A stretch of DNA of 64,000 nucleotides from Chalara sp. BL73 (Eukaryota; Ascomycota; Leotiomycetes; Helotiales): assembly GCA_918026815.1 (NCBI GenBank), contig CAKJVC010000182.1, positions 248,001-312,000 on the forward strand. The letters are read 5' to 3'. The notes beneath the pieces were generated by a model, which was not told the DNA's origin, did no database searches, and worked only from the letters and a program-made list of their open reading frames with translations. How positions within the stretch are numbered: the first letter of the stretch is position 1; every line of letters starts with the position of its first letter. A program made the position numbers and the translations under genes. Shown piece after piece: positions 45,179-56,032 of the stretch.

Positions 45179-46761
45179 CTACGACCTGCTAGGTTCCACG
45201 ATCGTGGCGCGAAAAAAATCCTCATAACTAGGCGGCAAGTCCGCCGAACGAGTCAACACACTGTTGCCGATGTGCTCCTCCCTTGGAATTTCAATCACTC
45301 TCGGCCTGAAGAACTCGTTGGCCTCCGCGAGCTCCGCTGCAGCTTCTGCGGGAGACAGTTGAGCAAGTCCAGCCAAGTTGCCCATGGCACCGATTTGAAC
45401 TGGCAGACGCAACGTGACTGAGGACGCAGGGACGCCCGTCCCAGGGGTATGAATTGTGAGTGTGAGATCGAGTGTATACACCCGTGATACTATGCATGTG
45501 TGGAATGTTGGAACGAAGCGCTTGTAGGATGGCAGGTTGATGGGGACCAATATCTGCGCCGTGTAGAATGGGGTGCTTCCGGTGCGTTCGGTCACTGTTT
45601 CATGGTCGGAGGAGTCGGACGAGCTGACCGACGTATCTGAATTTCTTCTTGAGATCACTTTTGGCTGAATCTTCTCCCAAGCCACGCCCTCAACGCACCG
45701 GGACGAGACGGGGACGGATGTTTCGTATACTCCTCGGGTTGGTTCGATGGCGGTGCTCATGCTGTAGCGGTTAGGAAAGCTCTGGACTGATCGAGCTGAG
45801 AAGAAGGTTGATGCTCTAATCTTAGTGTTCAGGCCACCTAGACGGGGTGGCTGCGAAGTCTCATCTTTGGGATCGAATCGAAGGTTAATCGTCGCCATGG
45901 TAGTTGTCGGGCAAGCGCCAGCATCTCCTGGTGAAGGAAGCATGACAGCTTTTGGCTGTGATGATGAGACTGTGATTCGTCCAAGTCTGCTAGAGAACAG
46001 GCTCTTCCTTAGCATTTTCGACTTTGCTAGAAGGTAGTCATCGAATCCTTCTCCGGTGCTCAAAGGTGGTGCTTCCGCTACAGCGGGAACGACTCGCAGC
46101 TTTCGCTGTTTCTCGACAAGGACCACATCCTTTCCTTCCTCGTCCTTGTTTTTGATGACCTTTACCTTGATCGAGTACGTGATCTGAGCCATGGTTGGAG
46201 CCATATCATCATATGCAGATCCCTCTCGGTCACCAAGGCTCGGCGGAAGCTGCAAATGAGCTTGCTGAACATGCCCAGCTACGCAATCGTGTACACATGC
46301 CCGAGGAAGCAGTTGTTGTGGAATTGCGAACTGTTTTGCGAGTTAGTGCTAGCTCAGAATTAAAGCCATATGGGGGAAAAGTGGGGATGTACATTGAATG
46401 GAAATGTGTAAGTCCTCCCTGCCTCTATTATTCTTGGCTGAGGATAATCCGAATCTCTTATTGGCATGCTCAGTTTCAAGAAGTTGTGGTTTGCTGTTGT
46501 CCGGCTGGTGGTGCTGTGCGGAGATAGGTTCTCCACGTAAGTCTTAGTGTGGCCATCTAGAGTGATCTGGAGATCCTCGAATCGTGCATTATATGCAGAT
46601 CTTATCTTGACACGGCCTGAGATGGCATCAAAGGTAGTATATACTGTGTCGTCGGCATGGTTGTTCAATATGATGTCGATCTCTATTTTGCCAGATCTGG
46701 CTCTGGCGTAGTTTGCCATAGTTCCTGCAGCTGTGGCGTGGAGGGAGGCTGCGTAGTGCAT
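45179..46761 (-). CDS. alpha-arrestin-like protein with PPxY motif
   Basis: Two exons are proposed: 46761..46393 and 46330..45179 (join FPFN-FAIPQQLLPRACVHD; branch site CACTAAC), giving about 506 residues. The N-terminal half reads as an arrestin sandwich: KIEIDIILNNHADDTVYTTF, DAISGRVKIRSAYNARFEDL, a later ITYSIKVKVIKNKD strand and a QILVPINLPSYKRFVPTFHT segment. The C terminus carries LPPSYEDFF, a PPxY motif that binds WW domains of Rsp5/NEDD4 ubiquitin ligases. Alpha-arrestins of this type act as adaptors for ubiquitin-driven endocytosis of plasma-membrane transporters. The start could instead be the second ATG at 46719 (MANYARARSG). The cargo is unknown. Confidence 0.75.
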
Positions 46762-49700
46762 GTCTATTCTTTGTTCTATTCAAGCGGAAGTAAACTGGGT
46801 AGCAAAAAACGAATCTTCCTCAAACTTGAAAAGAAGCGGTCGCAATAGGATGATCCAACACCGCGTGAGAGGCTGCCTTTTTATCCGATGTCTTTAACTT
46901 CTGATGTCGAGGACCAGAGTGCGGGGAAAAGGAAAGGTCAAGAGTTCCACGACGCCAACGGGTTGGCAGTGGAGAGCGTGATACTTTCTTATGTCTGTGG
47001 ATTGGTGTTTGGCGTTCTTGTCACTTCGAGCATACTTGGACTTGGGAATGGGCTTACTTTATATATGTAACCATAATGGATATCCACTCTAGGTAGATGA
47101 GCAAATGTGTCTGGCCGTCCTGACTCACCAGTGCCTCATGGAGCATGGAGCATGGAGCATGATGTGATACTAGAACGTGCATTCGGAATACAAACCGGAG
47201 ATCTACAGTGGGTGTGGGATGAGATTGGGATGGCATTGGGCATCTGGGCTTGGTATTGGCATGGGGACAGATGATGATGGTGGTGGTACTGGTAACTTGG
47301 ACCAGGGGTTTTAGCGCTTCTTGGGTGGTGCAGCAAACACACTTTAGCGAATTGCGGGAGGAGGAATCCACCACTTTTCATACGCCCTTTGGGAACCTTT
47401 TAACCAACAATGGGAAAGCCGACGGCATTTCCTGTCTCGGTCAACTCGTTTACTGATCTCACCATCCTGTATGTGTGCTTGTACAGTATGGTGAGATCAT
47501 GTAAGCACATTCCACAAGGGCGTATATGAATCACCCTGGCCCTTATAGCTCTCCTCCCTTTCCCTTTCCACCCACCTCCCGCCAGACCGTGCACATACAC
47601 AGACATCACATCACATCCTGCTCTTTCAGCATGATATGAATTAATCAGCATTGCCAACTTTTGAAGAGTCATACAGTACAGAAAAAGCCTTTTTCTTACA
47701 AACTAACAAAGCCACACATGCGTGAAACTCTCAGTGCCAGATGCGACAAGTCGTCTATTCCGTAGCGAACTCCGTACTCCAACCCTCGAATTCCGCAAAC
47801 CCATAGAAACAACACCAAGTGGGCTGTCCAATCTCCAGGCGATGAAAATTCTATTCCAACGTCGCCTCCAACAACTGTACACGGATTCCATTATATAAAA
47901 GCCTCGCGAAGCCCTCCCTATAGCGATTATTATGGAGGCATCACGAAAAAATTCTCAAGGGGGCGAGAGTCACATTGCACTTGGAAGCTCCACGTTTGCG
48001 GCGTTGGTAGTGTGAGATTTGGGGGGGTTCTCTTTTTTCCTTGGAAATGGTTCGTATGAATAATATTGGAGACTTTTGCGGTGAAGGGTTTATTTTCGGT
48101 TTTGCGCAATCTAAAAAGGATTAAAAATCATCCGTGGATGTGAAATTGATCTATGGAGAGGTCTCAATAACAGCAATGTTAGCACGGAGTAATACAGCAC
48201 GGCATTGGGTTTGTAAGCAATAGCAATATAGGATTGATATTGTAGTACTTCTTTAAGTGGATTCTTGTACGCCTTGTGGTCGACAAGTTCGTGTTTAGCG
48301 ATGACTCGAAGCCTAAAGCTCGCTATTGGAATAGGGGCTGGGCTACTGGGCTGGGCATCCGCCCACCTTTAACATCCCCCGGCCTCTCCACCTTGATGGC
48401 TGTTGTCCAGGTTTCGTTCTTTCTTTGTTCCTTCAAGTCATGCTCCCATCGAAAAGGAGCAAACGGCAATCCGGCATAATCATGCACCTATGGCTTTTGC
48501 CATTTAGCATGATTGGACCACTCGAATAGCTGGGTCCTGAAAAGGTTGATGGTTGCGTCCTTGTTGGTCCCGATCTCGGCTGAAACCTTGAATTTGAGTC
48601 ACCAACATTACATTGTTCCTTTCCTTCGTGAACCGACGGAGAAATTTATCGGTTTGCATTGCGGTACTGACTCGACGGTCATGTTGGCCATATTTTTGAT
48701 TGAAATTTGTCTACGACTGATCTTTTCTTGTAAGATTAATAACATCGGCTTCATCCTGCGCTGAAGCCGTCTCAATCAGTATGACGTCGTCAGATACTTT
48801 CATCTATTCCCAAATCTCACATCGCAAATACTCCACCAGCCACATGGAAAGTTCCGTGCAAGAATATCAGGTACTCCAGCAACATTTCGGTTTCATGTGA
48901 TAGTCGAGGTTGTCTGTTTCATCGTATTGATTCGCTGCACGCTCCTTCTCAGAGACGATTCTTGTTCCTTACCAATCGTCCTGGCAATCTCTCAGTATAT
49001 CTCAAGGTAATGGTTCAAGATCTCATGGCAACAATGGCTCATCGCTCTAGAATAGAGCAGTCAGATCATGGCGAAGCGAGATAAGTGGTTTCACATTGAA
49101 CTCGTATATGTGTCTTTCTTTCGTTCTTGAACCTCCCCCGCCTGGAACTTCGTTTCAATATTTACATACGCCGATTTGGCTTATATTGAGTAGCCCACAC
49201 ACAGAGTTTTGAGCATATTTTTATACCACGAATGACAAGTAGTGATAAGAGCTTCAGGTGGAGGACAAGATGCTCAATGCAAGCTCTAACAGAACTAGCA
49301 ACTTCCGTTTTCGAATTACGACAAGATGATGGCTTCATGTACATTTGTCCCTTCATCAATCATTGCTCAAGGGGCATGGGAAGAAGTGATATGCAACCGC
49401 GGTTGACGCTTCCTCTTTCCGAAAATGTAGGACAGACCTTAAAGTCGGTGCAACCTGAAATTTCCAGTCACTGCGACAGCATCACCAAGAACAACCAAAT
49501 ATATCTTCTCACACGCGGCATTTATAGACACAGAGCTGGCATTTTTAATAATACATTAAAAACTCAAGCAACCACGCGCATGGTCGGAAGATTGGCATGT
49601 CCTTCTAGAGCAGCACGCTGATCTGTCACCTTTCGAAGACATCCAATTGCTAGATTCTATACCAACTATCCTTTCCAAACCTATCTAGTGAGTAGTATCA

Positions 49701-49864
49701 TCCCTCGAATAAAACGAAGCAGAATATGTTCTAACCTCGATGCTAGATCCTTTCGGGCTAGTAGACTTCCTATCTCTAACTCCACTATATTGCTGGTAGA
49801 AGATCTGCCCTAATACTGGTCAGGTCAAAAGTCTCCAATACGTTGAGTTGCATTACATCATGGG
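46762..49864. other. 3.1 kb gene-poor region
   Basis: No gene is recognised on either strand; frames such as 46888-47070 plus, 49232-49621 plus and 47400-47672 minus lack signatures. A short ATGGAGC tandem repeat occurs at about 47138-47163. Confidence 0.45.
47138..47163. repeat. heptamer tandem repeat
   Basis: Three and a half copies of the 7-base unit ATGGAGC follow one another in noncoding sequence. Confidence 0.75.
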
Positions 49865-50870
49865 TTGCCCTATGGTCCCTATCTGATTGGTGGCTACAAA
49901 AGCTATAAGTTTGGATCCGAAACAAGCGCTGAAATGGTTGTTTGAGAATGCACATAAGTGCGGCTATGTTGTTGAGTCAGAAGAAGAAGAGCAAGGCGAA
50001 CAAGATGGTTACCAAAATGGTGAGGATTTTACGATGAGAGCGCTGAGGATCATCATCCGTCGAATGACTCGAACCAACGATCAAATTTGGAGCCCAAAGA
50101 GGTTGGGAAGGCCAAAGCCAACGCAATGGAAAAAGTTATAGTGCCAGTCAGGGTATTCACAGAACTTGCAGACGCTATTGCAAATTCTGATGAGGATACC
50201 AAGATACCATTCGTGAGTTATCACCGCATTCTGCTCTCTCCCAACGTGGTCGCTCGGATAATATCGAATAGGGGTTTTACGATCAAAATTTCATCTATTT
50301 ACAAGCACCTCTGTCTAATCTAAGATCCATATAGCCCGTTATCAGCACGGTAGATTATGTCATTCTTGGACGAAAAAGGCATGCGGAACGGTTTGCGCAA
50401 GAGTATGACGCCAAGACAAAGGTTGATATAGGTCATGAATACTTTATCAATGTCCCGGAAGGCATCCTCACAACGCTCAGATCCTGCCCAGGTTGTGAAA
50501 CCCCACCAAATGCAACGGCAGGTTGCAGTGATGAGAATGATCATTCCACTCAATTCATCAACGGTTTGAAGCGTTGCAGAGCCAGGTACCGTGAATACCA
50601 TGACCGAGCCAGAAATGCCGCTAGGAATCCACAAACCAAAAATTGTATTCATAGTCAACTCTGGGATTTCTGAGGCAGTATTCTTGATACACTGCTTTTC
50701 TAGAGATTTCGATATCGTGAGGAATGATCTTAAAAAGGTTTGGCGCAAATAAAAGATGGTAGTATCAACCTTCAAGCAGCAGCTCTGATAACGAACACAG
50801 TATATTGCTCTCTCATTCTAGCATACTTTATTGAGCAAGAACTCCATTTCGCCACGCTTTATTTAATCCT
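49865..50870 (+). pseudogene. DUF6604 protein gene, frame-broken
   Basis: Successive pieces of the fungal DUF6604 pattern appear in order but in changing frames: YLIGGYKSYKFGSE, then QALKWLFENAHKCGYVVESE, then KVIVPVRVFTELADAIANSD. A probable genuine intron follows (GTGAGT donor at 50215, acceptor CATATAG ending at 50337), then VILGRKRHAERFAQEYDAK and VDIGHEYFINVPEGILTTLR. Next come SEAVFLIHCFSRDFDIVRND and LKKVW, and after one more slip KDGSINLQAAALITNTVYCS. Frame changes lie near 49925, 50033, about 50600-50660 and 50747. At 50747 a single missing base explains the break (CGCAAATA-AAAGAT). The long C-terminal part usual for the family is not found. DUF6604 proteins are multi-copy in Leotiomycetes; function is unknown. 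Confidence 0.7.
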
Positions 50871-53800
50871 TTCTTGTTCATGCTGACAAATTAGGCCTTT
50901 GAAACAGACGGCCGAGGATGAATTACAGACAGAATTGAAGTCGGCGGCACTGGCCGAGTCGTCAATATTCCCCCAACTCGAAGAGATCGGTGGGTCATGT
51001 TTGCATCTGCAGCCAAGTAAAGGGAAATACATATACATCCTGGAATACCGCTAGGTGATTTCTGTAATAGATCTATGAAAATGCACGCGGGACCAATCCA
51101 TAAAGCGTATCATAACCGCTGTGCTACACATTACAAGGGGAACATGTCTGTAATCTTTAAGATGCAAATAATTTCTCCACTAAAAACATATTCTTTCAGT
51201 TAACAGTCCTTACAACCCCACAACTCCATCAACCCACCTTCCTGTCCCATGACCGGACACGCAATCGGGAGCGGAACAGCCGAGATCTCTTTTCTCACCT
51301 CCTCCATAATGTCTGCATTATCGCACAGCTCGCTCCTCCACTGAGGGGAACCCTGATTTTTTGTTCGCACCTCCCTTCTTATAACAGTCCACAAGCCCAG
51401 GTAGGCAGGGTTCCCAGCAAGAAACATACAACAGGATACACGCCCACGTCACGGAAATCATCCGTAAATGCCCTGTTCATATGCGCCGTCCCGGCCGGCA
51501 GTACGAGTACGTCGCCCGCTCACCACCCCATAGCACTCTTGCGTGTTCGGGTGGAAGTGGTGCACCGTCAACGCTCCCTAGCACCCTTTCCTTTCCCATC
51601 CCCGGCTCATCGTCAAGAACGTGCTCGTGCTGGCTTCGCTTCGTGGATGTGGTGGCACCTGGCGGTAGATTATTACGCAGAGGCGGTTGTTAGGGAAGTG
51701 TCGTGTTAGCGCGGGGATGTGGCGTTCTATTTTGGGGGCTTTTTTCGGTGCGGAGGGGGAGGTTGGGTAAATTAGTGACGGTGGTAATGACGATGGTAGG
51801 TATGCTGGCTCTTATGAGGATATTGTTTGTACGTAGATTAGCTATTGAATGGGGGACAGGTCATGTGACACCGTCACATGACCCAGGAAGGGGCATATTC
51901 TCATTCCTCCATTCAACCCTCAAACAATCAATCACATTCAACCTAAGCAATCCACGTAAAGACGTGGTGTTGCCACAGGTAGAGTGATCCGACAGATATA
52001 TATGGTAAACCCACTGTTTGGCCCTTTATTATCTCTGTTTATCTATCTATATCATGATGATCTATCTGATGCCCGAATTTTTTTCACCCGAATATCAGAC
52101 AATGGTGATGAATCCTTTTGCAAACTGCCTTTTTTTTCTTGGAGTTTCTGCCACTCTTGATACGTTGGTATGCTACGGCTCCACTTGCCTACTTTGTCAA
52201 CCTTCATGAGTCGCCATGCAGTCTGGGCAACTGTTATGATCGTGAGGACGTCGGCGAACGTGTGATCAACTTTGTTTTATGTAAATGAAGGTATCTGGGT
52301 TGTTCTGTATAGCTCCTTGAATATGTGAGGCTTCGGGGTGAGGGCATAGCGTCAATCTATTTAAGCGAGTTCCTTTCTGGTTATCTCTGCAGGCGTCGGC
52401 TGATGAACAGGGCGAGATTGCTCGAGATTGTAGGTTGGGGTATTTTTGGTCCACCCCCCTCCCACTTTTGCGAAAGCGATGCTTCGTTGCGTGGGGTTTG
52501 TACGCTAATCTTGGGGCTAAAAAACGACTGAGAATCCACTTACAGATGTACAGATTTTCATGCACCCAAGTAATGCCTCTGCCATAAATCGAAGCTGGAG
52601 TGCCCGGCGCTCAAAGTAGGGAATGCTTTGACGTCTTAAGGTTGCGTAAGGATGTACAGCAACAATGGTGGGATCATTTCTACCTTTAAGAATAAAGTCA
52701 ATTCACTTATGATAGGAAGTATGATGAAACCATACGTGGGAGATAGGGTCACATCGACGGTATACACTGCCGGTCTGCAGGAAATTGGATAGGCTTTGGG
52801 AAACTGAAATCAAGGACATGGGAAAGAGAATTGATCAACCAAGCTGCGATCAGGACAGTCGGCCAACTTTAGAACATTCATTTTGAATGACATCGTTAAT
52901 GTAGCTGACCTTCTCCAGAGAAGCAAACAAGGATAAGCGAAAGTGAAGTGGTTCCGAAATAACATGGGCATTCTGGGCACGAAAAAGCAAATAGCGCAGC
53001 AAACAACGGCCACTGGATAAGGGGCAAGATGACTGATGTGTGCCGGAAATCGAGTACCTCAACTGCTAGACCCTGCCCGCCATTATCTTCCCTCAAGGCA
53101 TAGACAAAACAGAAGGCACACAAAGAATAGGAGCATACTTGGACGAGAGAGACTAGAGGAGAAGCCAAATATTGGCAGACTCCTAGGCCCATTCACAATG
53201 TCTGTTACTTAGATACGGAAAGCGGTAAAAGACGTAGCCCTACATAGATTCAAATACACACATACTAGATCAGATTCAAAGGCTTCGTTTTGTCAGAATT
53301 GAGTGCCAGGAATAAGCAATCCCTGGTTCAAATGTGGCGAGGGCATTGCGCAATGCGTCAATGGTGTCTCAGTTCATCTCATTTTATCTACATGCTGAAT
53401 TGCAGACTAGATGAACAAGGTAAAATACCCTAGTGTTGTTCTCGCTATGTCCGTATTGTGCTTGAGTTTTAGGTCTGTACAGATTATAGGCGAGAGTAAA
53501 AGGTGGATATTAGCTACTCTATCCCCTGTTAACTAGTCTCAAATAGGCACAGTAGCCGAAGTCGTTATGCGTAAGTTGTGACAACCGTGACAATACTGCT
53601 ACGACTAAGTCATAGATTGTAGCCGGCCGACCATTTATTTTGCGTTATATGCTAGCTAGCTATTCACTTATGAAGGAGGCAATTTTAACATATGTCTTTG
53701 AATCCATCATGCCTTTCCTTTGACCTTACTATTAAAGCGAATAACTCGGGTTTTAATGTTTACAAAACAATGCTTACAATAGTTATGAAATATATCTATT

Positions 53801-53877
53801 TGTTAAAGTCCCTACGCGTAAAATTCCTCAATGTATCTTTTCTTGTGCAGGATCGGTAAATGTAACTAAAAACGCAT
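50871..53877. other. 3 kb gene-poor region
   Basis: No gene could be supported. The minus-strand frame at 51200-51427 (starting MFLAGNPAYLGLWTVIRREV) has coding-like composition but is only 75 codons and matches nothing I know. The frame 52896-53192 minus is hydrophobic but lacks context. 53600-53870 is AT-rich. Confidence 0.45.
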
Positions 53878-55447
53878 CTAATCTACACTCGCTCCCGCCG
53901 CTCCTTGCCCTCCCCAAACAAGGGTGTCCCACATAGAAGGCTGATCCTTATCGTCAGTTTTTAGCTTACGCGAGAACTGAAGTTTCGCGGCATAGCCAAA
54001 CCCCACTCCTATGCCTGCCCCTGTTAGGGGAGCCAGGCCGGTCACAGCACCGGCAACGGCAAGCCCAACTCCACCTAGTACCCCTAGGAATGGCATCAAG
54101 TTCCGCTTCATCACCTCTCTTTTCCTCAGATTCTCCACAATTTTTGCAGCCTCTACCCGCTCTTCCTCGTTGTCAAGCTGTAGCTCGTTGAATTGCTCGT
54201 CAAAGTCTAATTCCTCTTCCTCAATCCGCCGACGCTCAGCATCTATGCTTTGTCTTTTACGGCGGCCAATCTGTTCCTCTCGATCAAGGTTCGCCCGCCT
54301 AAGTTGCCAGTCTCGGCGCTCTTCCTCAATCAAGGCTTCGTTGCCCTGCATATCGGCTTCTAAGCGTCGATATTTATGCTGACCCTCCTCTAGTCGGCCG
54401 GCTAATTGCCGTTGCTCGGCGCGCAGCTTCGAAAGTACCTGGCCGTACGCCTCCTCTCTCTCGGCGAATAGGTTTTGGATCGATACTCGTAGCTCTCTCT
54501 GGGCGGATTGCATACCGCAGATTTCGTTTCGCAGCTCTGATAAGCTGTTTTTGGTGTCCGGATCGCCGGATCCCCCCCGCTCAAGAGACCGAAGCTCTGC
54601 TATACACTTCCCTTCATTTGTCTTGTAATTAGTCAATAGCTCTTGTCCGGCTATGGTCTCTGCTAAGGCCTTTCCTTCATCAACAATCTCTCTCTGAATT
54701 TGTTGTACCACATAACCGTCTCTGTCATTTAGGGCAATAAGCTCGCTAATGATCGAGACCGCCGTCGAATAATCTCCTTGCCACCGTCTTGTCCGGCTGC
54801 CTTGCTGGCAAAGCCTTCCCCAGAACTCCATAGTGGACGCCAAACGCATTTCTCGCATTGCTGCTTCGCAATGATTCAGTTTCCCGGTAGTCGCTAAGTC
54901 CCACATCGTAGTCACCAAGAATACCCGAGCGGCTGCTTTGGGGCCGCAAATTTTCTCCAAGAGGGTAAAGTTCTTCATTGTTGAGCCTGAGACCCTGTTA
55001 TCTGAAATACGATGGAGGTATAGGATGCCAGCTAACTTCATTCCATGGCGATATATCTGTGATAGTATGAAGGCAATCTCTTTTAAGATCTCAAGATCGG
55101 AGCGCCAAGTGTCGTTAAATCCAGGTGTGTCTACCAAATAGACTAGTCTTTTGTTAAGCGTCATGCTGTAGATTCCCACCCCCTTCGTATCTATCCACCT
55201 TTAGTAAGTGAAAGTGGTGCCAGATAGGCGAAAAATACTAACAAGATGTCAAGTCGTGGCCGATTCCTGCCTCCTCGCCAGTAAGTTGCGATATGAATGT
55301 ACTTTTACCCACCCCAGTAACACCCATAACAAGGATCACCGCATCGCCGGTGGTTGGCTGTCGCCTAGAAGTTGTCAGCAATTCAGGCTCGAAACCATGG
55401 TTTTGCTAAATCACCTACTGAATGATCTGTGTTTGTGTGTGGTTCAT
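53878..55447 (-). CDS. AIG1/IMAP-like P-loop GTPase with coiled coil and hydrophobic C-terminal segment
   Basis: Three exons are proposed: 55447..55419, 55364..55243 and 55190..53878, giving about 487 residues. G-domain marks: the P-loop MGVTGVGKST (residues 23-32), VYLVDTPGFNDTW (G3), then ILKEIAFILSQIY and GILYLHRISDNRVSGS. VFLVTTMWD takes the G4 place without a canonical NKxD. Residues about 215-410 are a long Glu/Arg/Gln-rich coiled coil. A Gly-rich hydrophobic segment follows (FLGVLGGVGLAVAGAVTGLA and TGAGIGVGFGYA), suited to membrane insertion. The small first exon (MNHTQTQII) rests on splice logic. It is divergent from a paralogue at 56033. Fungal members of this GTPase group are uncharacterised; GIMAP and AIG1 relatives act in immunity and membranes. 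Confidence 0.8.
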
Positions 55448-56032
55448 CTTAGTTCAATTGATACTCATAAATTTTTCGCTTGGCTCCGCGTCAAGGGGTG
55501 GGTGAGCTCTAACGTCCGCAACTCCATTGATTTTATGTCCCAGATCTGTGGATTCAGGGTTGGGGGCGAAATGGGTGAAAAAAATAGAATTGGCAAGGCT
55601 GCTACCGTGGCTGCATTATCTAGCAAGTATGAATATATCCCTGATTCGCTGCGCTTAACTATCTAGTCCCCTTAGTCTCAGGTTGTTGCATTTTGCGCCG
55701 CATCCAGGATGGTATGCAGGTACAGGACCTGAATGAAACCAGCGGACCATGGAGCTGTCACTTTGGAGAACAAGAAGATGCAATTTTAGCATCTTGCCGC
55801 CAGCCTCGTCTCTTGGACCACGTAGTACAGTTTGATGTAGCGCCAGCAGGCAAGCTGTTCCCTCCCCTTTCCTCCCCAAAGTTGTTAATAAAGACATTTG
55901 ATTTCGCTCTGTCATTTCTTAACATAGAAGCTTAAAGGTTAGCCCATTGATTCAGTTCGATAAACACTTAAATCTCAACTTCCAACAGCTCGGTTCAAGA
56001 CGATAGCCATCAACTCTTGCTAAGATTCAAAC
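55448..56032. promoter_or_regulatory. divergent region between the two GTPase genes
   Basis: 585 bp separate the start codons of the two paralogous GTPase genes. An open frame at 55693-55935 plus has no signature. If the pair is co-regulated, the shared control sites lie here; this is inference from gene order. Confidence 0.4.

Noticed and set aside
49232..49621. 129-codon plus-strand frame
   Set aside because: No recognisable domain, no splice partner and no coding-like continuity with neighbours.
51200..51427. 75-codon minus-strand frame starting MFLAGNPAYLGL
   Set aside because: Composition is protein-like, but it is short, closed upstream by a stop and matches nothing I know; left unannotated.
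52896..53192. 98-codon hydrophobic minus-strand frame
   Set aside because: Hydrophobicity alone in AT-rich noncoding DNA is weak support; no start context or homologous pattern.
53300..53345. GGTTCAAAT-type sequence considered as a tRNA B box
   Set aside because: No matching A box or cloverleaf pairing could be seen; other GTTCRA hits in the window also failed.
55208..55666. 152-codon plus-strand frame between the GTPases
   Set aside because: It covers the antisense of the first exons of the minus-strand GTPase, whose P-loop exon is certain.
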